Part shown: piece by piece, positions 46,080 to 57,899 of the stretch | How the letters are laid out: each line of letters opens with the position of its first letter | How positions within the stretch are numbered: position 1 is the first letter of the stretch | NCBI GenBank assembly: GCA_028023455.1 | Contig: JAQFVV010000056.1 | Location: 5,107,717 to 5,171,716 of the forward strand | Length of the DNA stretch: 64,000 bases | From: Epiperipatus broadwayi | Taxonomy: Eukaryota > Onychophora > Udeonychophora > Euonychophora > Peripatidae | Direction: 5' to 3' | Notes under the pieces: model-generated | Databases searched by the model: none | What the model saw: the letters and a program-made list of their open reading frames with translations, nothing else | What the model was told of the DNA's origin: nothing | Program-made: the position numbers and the translations under genes

Positions 46080-49060
46080 TTGCAATTTTGGTTGTACTAA
46101 GACAAAACATATATCTTTTAGATAATGGAAATCTTCCAGAAATATTGCAAAGGAAGTCCCAAAATCTGCAACATCCCTGATAAATTTCCATTATCTGAAA
46201 GTTGATTTACAGTTACAGTTAAAAAATTGAAATAATGCTAATATATAGCTAGTTATTCATTCATTGGACAATCGCTAGTTATTCATTCATTGGATAATCA
46301 AATGTCTTGGCTATAAGTCATCTATCTAAGAGAAATTCTAAGTATTTTGAAAAGAATTTCACTTAGCCCAGCTTTGGATCCAAGTCAAATGACTGACCGG
46401 CAAATGTTTTTTTTTTTCTCCACACAAAACTATATTTATAGAAGAATTTAAAATATTTAATGTATTTACTTATGCTATAATAGACAGTTAAATCAGTGAG
46501 TATATTTACAGATTTGTTAGAATAGTTCTCGTAAAGAGCAAACAATTTCTAAAATATATACTTATTAATTAAATCCTTAAATGCATTTTCAATTCAAGTG
46601 CAAGAAGTACTTACATTAATACACATTATTACAATATAATTCTGGTGTTCAATTGTATTAGTTTTACTAAAATAATTTGCTAATGCAAATAATTAAATAG
46701 CTATTGTTTTGGAGTACGTGTGACATTTGAGTACCATAGTTATAGGCAAAGCAAAATCTCAGATTATCATTTTATGAGAGTACTAAATTTACAGAGAAAG
46801 TTCTGATTTTTTTTTTAGATTATCAATTTAGAGAATAAATTTGGAACAACTTATATATACCCTATACATATTGTTCAGAAAACATGAAACCGAGTTGCCA
46901 AAAGCGAGGTTGCATAATATAATGAAAACTATGAATAGGTGTAAAAGTTTTTTTAATGTGGCAAAATGAGAGTATAAATTCTAAAAACGTGGACAATTGT
47001 ATTGTTTTAAGACTAACCAAAACAGCAGAATCTTCTCTAATGTAGTCAAATAAAATTTACCATTCCATCCAAATATATATATATGTAATACCAAAAAAGA
47101 CTGTGTTGAATAATAATTTCAAAATTAATTCAATAATACCAACTAATATTTATAACTTGTCTTTATTTTTTCATTTCTCTCGTATATTGTATTTTAAATT
47201 AAGTTTTATTTTTTAAGTTTTAATAAATTAAATAAGAAAAAAATGTAGCGTGTTTATAATAGCCAATTTATTTATCATAATGTAGAGTGAATGAAGTTGT
47301 AAAAATATTGAACAATGAAAAACTATCCATTTTAACCTATTTGATGTCTGCGTGCAACATTTAAAAATCTAAGATTGAATTTTTTTACTTTTCATTGGTA
47401 TGACAGATTACAAGGAACGTATAATACAGCTTTTTTTTTAAAAAAATGAAAAGGTAGCTATCCAGTGTATATTTTAAAATGGGAATAAAAAATAAAATTG
47501 CCGTGCCATCGCTTTCTTTGATGTGCGCACGCAAGAACGGTACACTATATAGATTTCATGCAACAAAACTCTTTAATTCCGTCAAAAGTGGGATGTCATC
47601 AAATTCACTCGACTTTCACTCTAAAGTACTTTTCACATACATTAACGTAAGAAAATAATAAAAAGCTCGAATAGTGTCAATAGAACACTAATTTGAAATT
47701 AATTATATGATTATAACTATAATGAGTACTGTCAATTGTTTGATAACGTACGGAGCGCTGGTTGATCTAATTTAAGGCAAAGCAAAGCTTGACGCTAATA
47801 TAACAGCGATGAAAAGTAAAAGAGATGTCTTCATCTCTTTTTGTTCTTTTCAAAGTTCTTCTGACTAATAATTAGTATCAAGTATTAATTACAACTGTGA
47901 TTTTATAATTTTAACGATTTAAATTTTTAAAAAATCAATTAATATGAATAGTTTTATTTTGGTTTCAGACAAATTGACGCACTATTTAATACTTATTGTA
48001 AGGTCTTTAGATATAGGCCTGTATTTGTAACATTAATAATTCATGAAGGTTTTTTATTTTTTTTATTTTGTTATTATAATATGAAAAAAATAAAATACGG
48101 GATAGGGGAGTAGAAAAATGGAAGAAGAAAAGAATTATAACGACCACTTTATAAAGCTAAAAGCATGGGAAATTGAACGGCTTGTCAGAAAATGAGGTTA
48201 AAATAACACAAGTTTACTGTAAACAATTAACACTCTAACAATAATAATGAATAGATTTAAATATAGGCTGCAAATAAATCTAGCATTGCCCTTATATGAA
48301 CAGTTGCTTATTAATTACTCTGCATTTTCAACACAAAAGCTTCATACACAAAGAATTTATTCAAACTGAAGGCTTGTGTTATATTATATGATTATATATA
48401 GATTAGAAAATAAAAATGAAATGAAAGGACAGATTGAAAAAATGTGTTTCACCCAAATTTTAGAATTCAAAATTAAAATAAATGAATATAGGCGCTAAGA
48501 TTTTTATATAAAATTTATTATATATAATAAATTTCCTGTAGAAAATAAAGCAAAAACAATTGTCATTTTATAAAATTATAATTGAATAGTATGCTTACTT
48601 GCTCGAAAGATTATAAAACATTCGAACACTCACATGACTAAATCCTTAAATAAAATAATAACTGAATGTTTTTTTGATTGGGAGTTCAAATGAGGTTAAG
48701 CACCCGAAGTGATAGAATTGAACGTTTCTGAACTTTGAGCTCAGATCACCATTTTATTACAGCACCAAATTATTCAGGAAAAATTAATTACATGGTTTAT
48801 TTTTGGGAATTTATTAAAAGTTTGAGTATTAAAGTGATACGGTTGGAATCATGATTCATGGACCCTGAACTCCAAAATCTATCATTTTACCAGAGTACAT
48901 GGGACAGGTTTATTTAATTGATCAAAATAAAAAAAAATTTCTCAACTGGAAATCAATTAGAAACCTTTAACTATGTTTAAATGCACAGAACCTTAATACG
49001 TTGCTGATTGCTAATCTGTAAATGTGTGGTAGTGACACATTACCACGTGGGAATACACTA
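46038..49060. other. AT-rich DNA without recognised genes
   Basis: Contains (CT)n-(AT)n at 46040-46079, an inverted repeat agataatggaaat/atttccattatct near 46120-46195, and two tandem 26-bp units at 46248-46299. Small ORFs have no recognisable domain. Confidence 0.4.
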
Positions 49061-49200
49061 GTTGTTGTTGTTGTTGTTGTTGTTATTATTATTATTATTA
49101 TTGTTGTTGTTGTTGTTATTATTATTCTTATTATTATTGTTGTTGTTGTTGTTGTTATTATTGTTGTTGTTGTTATTGTTGTTGTTGTTGTTGTTGTTGT
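49061..49200 (+). repeat. compound trinucleotide tract (GTT)n/(ATT)n
   Basis: Alternating GTT and ATT blocks. The leucine- or valine-rich open frames here are artefacts of the repeat. Confidence 0.95.
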
Positions 49201-49201
49201 A

Positions 49202-50820
49202 CCATTTTATTCAGTCCAAAAATCAACACAGAAATTTTTGTCCTTTCATTTTATCACTGTTAAACACCACCTGACTTTATATTCAAATCTAGTTATTAGT
49301 ATTTTATGGTTTAGTCCAGCCTGCTAGTTTATAAGTGAAAATTACTAGTAACCAAAACATTTTGCATTTTTGTGTTAGTATTTAGAATATATTCAAATTA
49401 AATCAGATTATTTATATTCAAATTATCAGATTATAACAATTTGATCTACAAATGTCAAGTATTTTCCATTCACATATGTGTCATCATTCACTTTCGTTAA
49501 TATATTGTTATTATTAATGATTTTTAAGTTAGAGATTATCATTTCATTCCCAGACATAAACTTTAGACTTAGCTAAAAAATAATATTAATTGAACATAAA
49601 CACATGGCATCATTAATCCAATTCCATTCCTACCTCTCCCCCCGTTAGTTTAATGAAGACTTTTTTGTTTCCATATGTCATCACTATTTTAGTTTAAACC
49701 TATTTCCGATATAGGGGTTTTTTAATATACAAATTAGCTTTAAACAATAAAACTTATTAAAATTTAAGATAGAATTCAATATAATGCAGCTAATCAAAAG
49801 TAATCAATAACAAACTACTAAGTATATTGATCCAAAAGTTATTTCGTCATAATATCTTATTTATTTCAAGTATCAACTTACATATAAATATTTATGATTA
49901 TTACATGCATGACTAAAAAACTTAATACATAAATATATAATACATGTTTACATGTTTTCTAACAGTCGTTGCAAAAAAGAGATTAAGAGATTATTTATAG
50001 ACATGTTAACAAATGAACATGAATAAAATACCAGGAATTAAATAAAAAGGAAAGAAAGATTGAGGAAACTATGGAAAGAAGTACTTATGAACAACATAAA
50101 AGAATGATCTGTCAGGTACAGATATTTGGAAGATGAAAATATATATCACTAGTTTTTGATTGAGAAGTTAATTAAGATTCTAGCATGACTTTTGATGCAT
50201 CGCGTTATATAAAATAAATATCTCATTTACATATGTTTAGTTTCATTTAAGAATGACGTATCATAAATTCGAGAAAATTTCGCAGGCGTCATTCATTCAG
50301 ACATAGTAAAAAGTAATTTAAAGTGATTGGTTTATCTTCACGCTTTCATTTCCAGTGCTTAAGATTTGCCCATACTTAAGCGTTTGGTTGAAAGAATAGG
50401 TGGATTAATTTTATTCTTTCGCAAAGACTTTATCTTGTGTTGGAAATGAAAGTATTCATTTATTATTAAGATTCATAAAGCACATGTGCATTAGCTTGAA
50501 AAGCTGATCTTTAGTTTATTAATATTTAAGTTTATATTAAAGATCTAATAAACTATGCATATTTATAGTGCTCATTTTTTACTGTTCATTTTGTAATAGT
50601 CACTAATAATTAAGGTTGTGGTCTAGTCATAAATCTGCTGTTCATTTCTTATTAGATTAGTCTGACAGAATGTTAATCTTACTAAATAATTTTATACTAA
50701 TGAAATATGTAAATATTTATGTAAATATTTAGTAAATAATAAATATTTTTGCTAAGTCCAATAAAAATTCATTTTTATGCAAAAAAAAAAGTAAATGAAT
50801 GTCAATAAAAGTGATAACAC
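49202..50820. other. AT-rich non-coding DNA
   Basis: Nothing recognised. Confidence 0.4.
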
Positions 50821-50904
50821 TAATTATATACTACAGAGAGCAACCAATAGCTCAAACAAGCTCTTAATTGATAAGTGTGGTAAAAGAAAATATTTAAAAT
50901 CTGC

Positions 50905-50972
50905 TGGAACATTTCTATTTCCAGACTAATTGGTTTTGAACTTATGACTCACCCCAGTAAAGAGCTAGAATA
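50905..50972 (-). ncRNA. decayed hammerhead, copy at 50.9 kb
   Basis: Minus strand: ACTGGGGTGAGTC-loop-AGTTC, AAA instead of GAA, ACCAATTAGT, C (50924), TGG. The stem III ancestor was probably the palindrome ACCAATTGGT. C3 at 50957. Confidence 0.5.
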
Positions 50973-51307
50973 TTCAGACACTAGATCTAAAATATCAATT
51001 CAAAACCCAGCACTTATTTCATATGTAATATTTAAGTAGAAACTCTGAAGTTTTTGCACATGAACATGTCTTTTGCTCCAGCTATCTAACTTAAATAGCT
51101 ATATGGGACTGAACTAAATTCAGATCTACCATATATTAATAGCCTAAGCATAGCCAAAGCCTTAAAGGTAAAATTATAAGCAAGTCATATATAATGTGAC
51201 ATTACTTTTATAAACTTGTATTTACAAAAATGTAATACAGAGAGAGTACCAATAGCTCAAACAAACTCTTAATTGATAAGTACGGTAAGAGAAAATATTT
51301 AAAATCT

Positions 51308-51378
51308 CTATCTGGAACATTTTTATCTCCAGTATAATTGGTTTTGAGCTTATGGCTCACCTCAGTGAAGAGATAGAA
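51308..51378 (-). ncRNA. decayed hammerhead, copy at 51.3 kb
   Basis: Minus strand: TCTTCA, CTGAGGT (C3 at 51365), stem II GAGC/GCTC with loop CATAA, AAA for GAA, ACCAATTATA, C (51332), TGGAGA. TCTTCA/TGGAGA pair over 6 bp, keeping the stem I design with different bases. A9 and G12 are lost. Confidence 0.55.
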
Positions 51379-51893
51379 TATTCAGACACTAGATCTAAAA
51401 TATTAGTTCACTCTCTGTATTACATTTTTGTAAATATAAACTTATAAAAGTAATATATGACTTGCTTTTTTTTATTATTATTAATTATATACTGTATTTA
51501 TAAAGTTTTTATAGTTTTTAATAATAAATTTAGTATATATTATATTTTTATAAAGCAATGTTAGTCTTTATAAAATCATAATAAATAGTGATATTTAAAA
51601 AAACTACAATTAAAGAAAAAACTCTAAACATAGTTGTTGGTGTAAAGTCTACCATACTTTCATCTGGGTTTTCAATCTGGTTGAATGAATCTTGAAGTTT
51701 TTCAGTCACCACCATGGTTAGATGAATCTTGATGTGTTGCTTTTAAAAATAAAATTTATAGTTGCAATAAATAATGAGATTTTTATGCTCATACAGATGA
51801 TGAGACCATAAAGTTTGTTTACAATTAAGTAAAATAGCATCTAAATGATTAGTGCTATTAAATCTATAAGTATTATATATATATATATATAAA

Positions 51894-52105
51894 TGCAATT
51901 TATTCATTACTTTGAACATGTTTTAGCAAAAACCTTTTATTGTACTTATATGAATAATACAATCTTACATTTTGACTGTTCTGCAGTCTCTGAAGAAGAC
52001 TGCAGAACAGTTGAAACATAAGATTGTGTATGCATTAGGTACAACAAAAGGTTTTTTGCTAAAACATGTTCAAAGTAGTGGATAAATTGCATTTATATAA
52101 AATAT
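51894..52105. mobile_element. palindromic element with central hammerhead-like motif
   Basis: Arms of about 90-100 bp (ataaatgcaatttattcatt ... gaacatgttttagcaaaa and complement) meet at a 14-bp perfect stem, ctgttctgcagtct/aagactgcagaacag. The right flank may hold a tail to about 52130. The flanks aagtattatatatata and aagattttatatatac are similar but not identical, so the duplication is doubtful. Confidence 0.62.
51982..52028 (+). ncRNA. hammerhead-like motif in palindrome centre
   Basis: CTGAAGA (51990-51996), an extra A, stem II GACTG/CAGTT with loop CAGAA, GAA 52013-52015, ACAT, A, then AGATTGTG, which pairs (with wobbles) with TGCAGTCT before the core. A competing long hairpin overlaps it. 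Confidence 0.45.
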
Positions 52106-52418
52106 TACAGCAAAATAAAGGGAGTGGTGAATTTGGTAAGATTTTATATATACATATAATATTGTTATTATAAAACCACCCAAGAAATTATTAGAATGCA
52201 CTTATAAAAAAATACTTCTTTTATTAAAATTAAACACCTTCTAGTCAAACATCATTTGCTTTCTAAATTTTAAAAAATGCATAAAATTCAAAAATATTTA
52301 TATATCTGTAGCACAATTTATTTTTATGCTAAAGTAAAGATTATTATCATACAAGTTTACACTGGTCTATGGAAAGGCTGTCATTTTTTAAATAGTTGAT
52401 TTAACAATTCTTTTTAAA

Positions 52419-52760
52419 GATTTAATGCAAATTAAACAAAAGATTTTAATATTATATAAATAAATGTGAGAAATGTACCCAGCCTCTGGAAAGGTATTAT
52501 CATTTTTGTAATAGTTTTATTTCTAATTGGGTGCTTTAACAATTTTTTTATTAAGATTTAATTTCAAATTTCTTTCACCATTAATAAATATGTAAGAGTT
52601 AATATGCTTGATGCATATAGTAAAATTAAATTCTTAGTTGGAATAATTATTTGTCACAGCTAAGTGCTTTCAGAGATTTCTTCTCCATATTCATAGCCTT
52701 CAACTATAATAATTTCATGTAAATTAAACAGAAGATTTTAATATTATATTAATAAATGTG
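52419..52760 (+). repeat. direct repeat of about 60 bp, spaced about 290 bp
   Basis: aaattaaacaaaagatttta... and aaattaaacagaagatttta..., both followed by ataaatgtgagaaat. The spacer also shows partial similarity, so this may be an old tandem array. Confidence 0.5.
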
Positions 52761-53699
52761 AGAAATTCACAATTTAAAAAAAAATGTTTGGAACAACCCT
52801 GTCTACTGACAAAGTATATTTCTGAAATATATACAATAAATTAAAATATAATGAAGCTGAATTAAAATGTAAACTTTTTAAAATATATTTCTTATATTTG
52901 ATAAGTAAGTTATAAATAGTTAGGTGTAGTTTTCTCTACAAATAAAATCTATACTTTGTTGTGAATTTGACAGTGTTAGGATAACAAAGTATTGATTTTA
53001 TATAGTAAGAAGACTATTTATTGGAGTGTCATTTGAATAAAAAAAATTCAGAGCATTGCAATAAGTGTTACAGACAAACATATATTCAGACAACAAACAA
53101 AATAGGAATTTTATATATAAGGATACATAATAGTAATATATTTATAATAAAGTATATCTCACACTTTTAACCTCATGAATTTTAATGTTATTTGTAGAAA
53201 ACAAGAAAAAATAAAAATAGAAAATAAAATGGCTAGTTTATTATTAATAGACAGACACATTGATGAGCACAAAATCCAACAACATTTAAATGAGTGAGGT
53301 TTGAAGCATATCAAGTAAATTGTAAATTAATATTTAAAATATCTTATTTTACATAACATACTTAATCCTGTAGTGTTTACCCTTTGGAGAGGGTGTTGTG
53401 TACAAAAATTCATTGAAGTCTTTAAATAATAAGTACTATTATAGTTCTTGTTTATATAAAAAGCATTTCTAATAATGAAAAAAAAAAACACAATAAAAAT
53501 AAATAAAAAGTATAAAAAAATATTTTTTTCTCTTTCTACTTTTCTAAATTTAGCTATTTTATCTCTGATCCTGTCTTATTTATTTTGAATGTGATTTTTT
53601 TTTTCTAGAAATCCTTCACAAGAAGCATATTACTTTTTTCTTTATATATTGACTTCTTATTTCCTATATCTTTTGGTCATTTTTAAAATATTTTATTAC
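52761..53699. other. AT-rich non-coding DNA
   Basis: Nothing recognised. Confidence 0.4.
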
Positions 53700-55045
53700 C
53701 AATTAAATCTATAAATTTAAAAAATGTTCCAGGAAATGATGGAATTTTTATTGATATCTTAAAAGAAAGAAGTGAAGAAATAAAAAAATGTTGACAAAAT
53801 TATATACCAAATATCTAAATGGATAAAGATGTAACAGAAGATTAGAAGGATGCCATCATAATATTGATATTTAAAAAGATGATAAATAAGATATTAGAAA
53901 TTATAAACTTATCAGTATTCCATCAGTTGTATACAAAATCTTTAACAAGAAAATTAAAAAAATTGTATAAAACAAACTTTGGATTCAACCCAACTAAAAG
54001 AACAGGTTGAATTTAAAAGTGGTGAATCACATCTAAGTAGTTTAAGAAATATATAGTAAAAAACTAAAAAATATGAATAGCCATTATGCACTGAAATAGA
54101 TTTATAGATTACAAAAAAGCATTTCATTCTATAGAATTTTCATAACGATTAAAGTTTTGGACCATCAGGATAAGATCTAGAATATTATTATATTCTCAAG
54201 AATATTTATTAAAGCTAAGAAGATTAACACTAATAAGATTATATGTCATGATAATTCCATATCTTAAGTACTTTATACAGAATTTTCCAAGAAGTATTTT
54301 ATGGATTAAAACAGAAAACTAAGGAAACAAAATACACAAAGATTATTTAACTAATTTAGATTTTGCAGATGATGTAGTTGATTCTGCAAATAATCCTTCA
54401 ACACTTCAGGAAATATTGCAAGAGTTATCAAGTGAAAACAAAAAGTAGTACTGAAAATAAATATTACAACTAAAGTGATATTCAATGGATTTTTTCAGAA
54501 AAGACAATATTGATAGTGATAAATGAGAAGAAATTAATAACTACAATACTTTTTCCAGATTATTAATACAAATGGAAATATAATAGATAAAGGTACTTAT
54601 AAAGTTAAATTTGGGTAGAATAAAAATAACAGTCTTAAAAGGAAATATGTCTTTTTGTTGAAAAAGAAGTTTTCTAATAGGTGCATTTTACTGATTTTTA
54701 TTTATGGATTTTAGACTTGGGCATTTAACATGAGAGCAATACAGAAACTTTAGATTACTCATCAAAATATATAAGAGTATATATTGGGAGTAACAAAAAG
54801 GGATGAAAAGTAAAATATTTAGGTGAGAGAATGAACAGGTATTATTAAAATCATTAGAAAAATTAAGAGATTGAAATAAAGCTGGATATATCAATTGAAA
54901 TCTTAAACTGACTCCCAAGAGATTATAAAAAAACCTAAAAAAAGATAATTTGCATTATGGGTGGAAAAGCTATAGATTAGTACCACTGGGTTAAGCTTGG
55001 AAATACCATTCTGTAATGGATTGGTGAATCATAATGATATTGGAT
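53700..55045 (+). mobile_element. RTE LINE, copy 5, 5' truncated, strongly decayed
   Basis: Begins in the RT near the KKGKAPGNDG motif (ccaggaaatgatggaatttt at 53729). It runs through ttttgcagatgatgtagttg (FADD, near 54360) and ends near ctgtaatggattggtgaatc (55012-55032). Stops and indels are frequent. It is much older than copies 1 and 2. Confidence 0.8.
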
Positions 55046-55587
55046 AAAATCATTATGAGAGGTTGTTGTCTAGAGTTGATCACAGCAGTTAAGCATCCTT
55101 TCTGACTTTACTTGACAAAGCATTCATAAACTATTTTCATATACTATAGTAAAAAAATTATGAGTAAACTAAATTCTATGATCACCAGGACAAAAGTATC
55201 CAATACTAATAATTTAAAATATATATTTTATAACATTTTTATTTTGAAATAATATGAAAAAGTAAACAAATATAAACAAATATTCTATAAATATGTTCAT
55301 AAAAGTATAAATCACAAAAGTTACAAATATTATATACATGCATGGAGATTGCAATTATAATGATACAATTATAGTCTGAGAATCGTATCTTTATTGTGGG
55401 ATTTTAGTTTCAGAATTATATGCTGGTTTCTATTCCAATTTTAAATATGATAAAATGCATTATATATTTGAAGGTCTCTGGCATAGTTTGAAATGTTTTT
55501 TTTTTACATTCATAGTTGTTTCTATAACAGTTGTCTTTTATTATTTACTTAAAAGTAATTCCTGGATTATTCCCCAAAGTTTAATAC
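55046..55587. other. AT-rich non-coding DNA
   Basis: Nothing recognised. Confidence 0.4.
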
Positions 55588-55602
55588 AAGATAAGAATGA
55601 CA

Positions 55603-55716
55603 CGTCAAGCGTTGTTAGCCGAGAGGTCATCGCAGCCACCTTGCAAGCAAGTAGTTGGTTATAGACGGTTGTGGGTTCGCCTCCCGACCGATGCTATGAC
55701 ATATGGAAAAAAAAAA
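55603..55716 (+). mobile_element. tRNA-derived SINE, second copy, 15-bp target duplication
   Basis: tRNA-like head with TTAGCCGAGAGGTCATCGC (A-box like) and GTGGGTTCGCCTCCCGAC (B box in a paired T arm). The ends GCGTTGT and CCGATGC form an imperfect acceptor stem. Its 3' end is atgctatgacatatgg followed by a run of As. The 15-bp repeat aagataagaatgaca flanks it (55588-55602 and 55717-55731). Compared with 36929 the T arm is better kept and a longer variable region is present, so the founder may have been a class II (Leu/Ser-like) tRNA. Confidence 0.82.
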
Positions 55717-55731
55717 AAGATAAGAATGACA

Positions 55732-56228
55732 AGTCACGATCTACAAATTCCAATGAAGAACAAAAAAATCTCACTTTGATCATTTATTGCTTTCACTCTG
55801 TGAAATTACTCTAATGTCACATGACTTCTTGATGCATTTGGACATAATGTTTTTACCCTATTTTTTTTTTATAAAATGAAATTTTATCCTTAAATAATTT
55901 CTTGATAATCTTTCACTATTTATATCTGTAAATTATTAATTTGTTTCATTTATCTTCTTGATAAATATTATCTAGTATTTTAATCAATTTAATAAAAAAA
56001 AACATTGTCAAATAATTTGACTACATTACGTGATTCTCAATAACATACTGAAGAAAATAGATTTGCTCTAGAAAAAAATGGTAGGGAAGCAGTAATTCAG
56101 CAAATAATAGAAAATATCAAATATACAGGTTCAGAAGTTTTCTAAAATGTAATCAAAATTTATAATTCCCAATAAAAAAAGAGATTATTTATAATAAAAT
56201 GTCAAATGTTTGTGTGTGAAGCAAGATA
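55732..56228. other. AT-rich non-coding DNA
   Basis: Nothing recognised. Confidence 0.4.
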
Positions 56229-57402
<1,174 letters not shown>

Positions 57403-57650
57403 TAGAGGGGATTTGAACCCAGACTTTCAAGCTACTTCAGTCATCCACTCCATCTTATCCCACCGATACACATGACTACATATATGTGAAAAAGGTTAAA
57501 TGATCTCCAATATTTTTGTGTGTCGATTGTATAAATTGGAATGGATGACTGAAGGGAGCTTGAAGGTCTGAGTTCAAATTCCTCTAATTACATCTATCTT
57601 AAGTATATACACTATACTTGTATTTAAATAATAGGTAATATCATCATAAA
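57403..57650. mobile_element. palindromic copy of SINE-like repeat B
   Basis: Minus-oriented copy (57403-57463, attagaggggatttgaaccc) and plus-oriented copy (57526-57590, gagttcaaattcctctaatt) face each other. The plus side has a tail of about 50 bp (to about 57640). Flanks are similar (taatagtaatattat and taataggtaatatcat) but not exact, so the target duplication is uncertain. B-box words lie on both strands. Confidence 0.62.
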
Positions 57651-57899
57651 AATGAACTCCCAAAGCGATTAGATTTATGTCTTCACAGTTGCTCATTATA
57701 CTTTTTAACAGTAAATTTTCTCTTTAAGAAATATACTATATATTAGTGATATAAAAAAGATTTTGCTCTTAATTAAAAAAGATTCTTTGATTCCTCTTTG
57801 AAGCGTTATAGAATCTGAACATGGACAACTTCTAATGTCTAGTCTATACATTATTGTCATTGTAGCTGCTCTTATTAAATGATCGATCGTTCATATGTC
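57651..57899. other. AT-rich non-coding DNA
   Basis: Nothing recognised. Confidence 0.4.

Larger units (their letters stand above)
50833..51481 (-). mobile_element. second tandem hammerhead-repeat locus, unit about 408 bp, older
   Basis: The 12-bp repeat taattatatact flanks it (50821-50832 and 51482-51493). Two direct copies of a block (50833-51010 and about 51238-51412) carry decayed minus-strand hammerheads with cleavage positions 408 nt apart. Between them lies a block with atatgggactgaactaaatt, shared with the elements at 19998 and 31255. The right end (51413-51480) is an inverted copy of 51185-51245. The overall plan, direct dimer plus inverted end, mirrors 31255-32201 although the sequence is diverged. 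Confidence 0.72.

Noticed and set aside
46119-46200. CTGATAA...CTGAAAG with an inverted repeat as a hammerhead
   Set aside because: The stem II region does not pair and the cleavage-site strand is missing.
49022-49327. Valine- and leucine-rich ORFs that look like membrane proteins
   Set aside because: They are translations of a (GTT)n/(ATT)n microsatellite.
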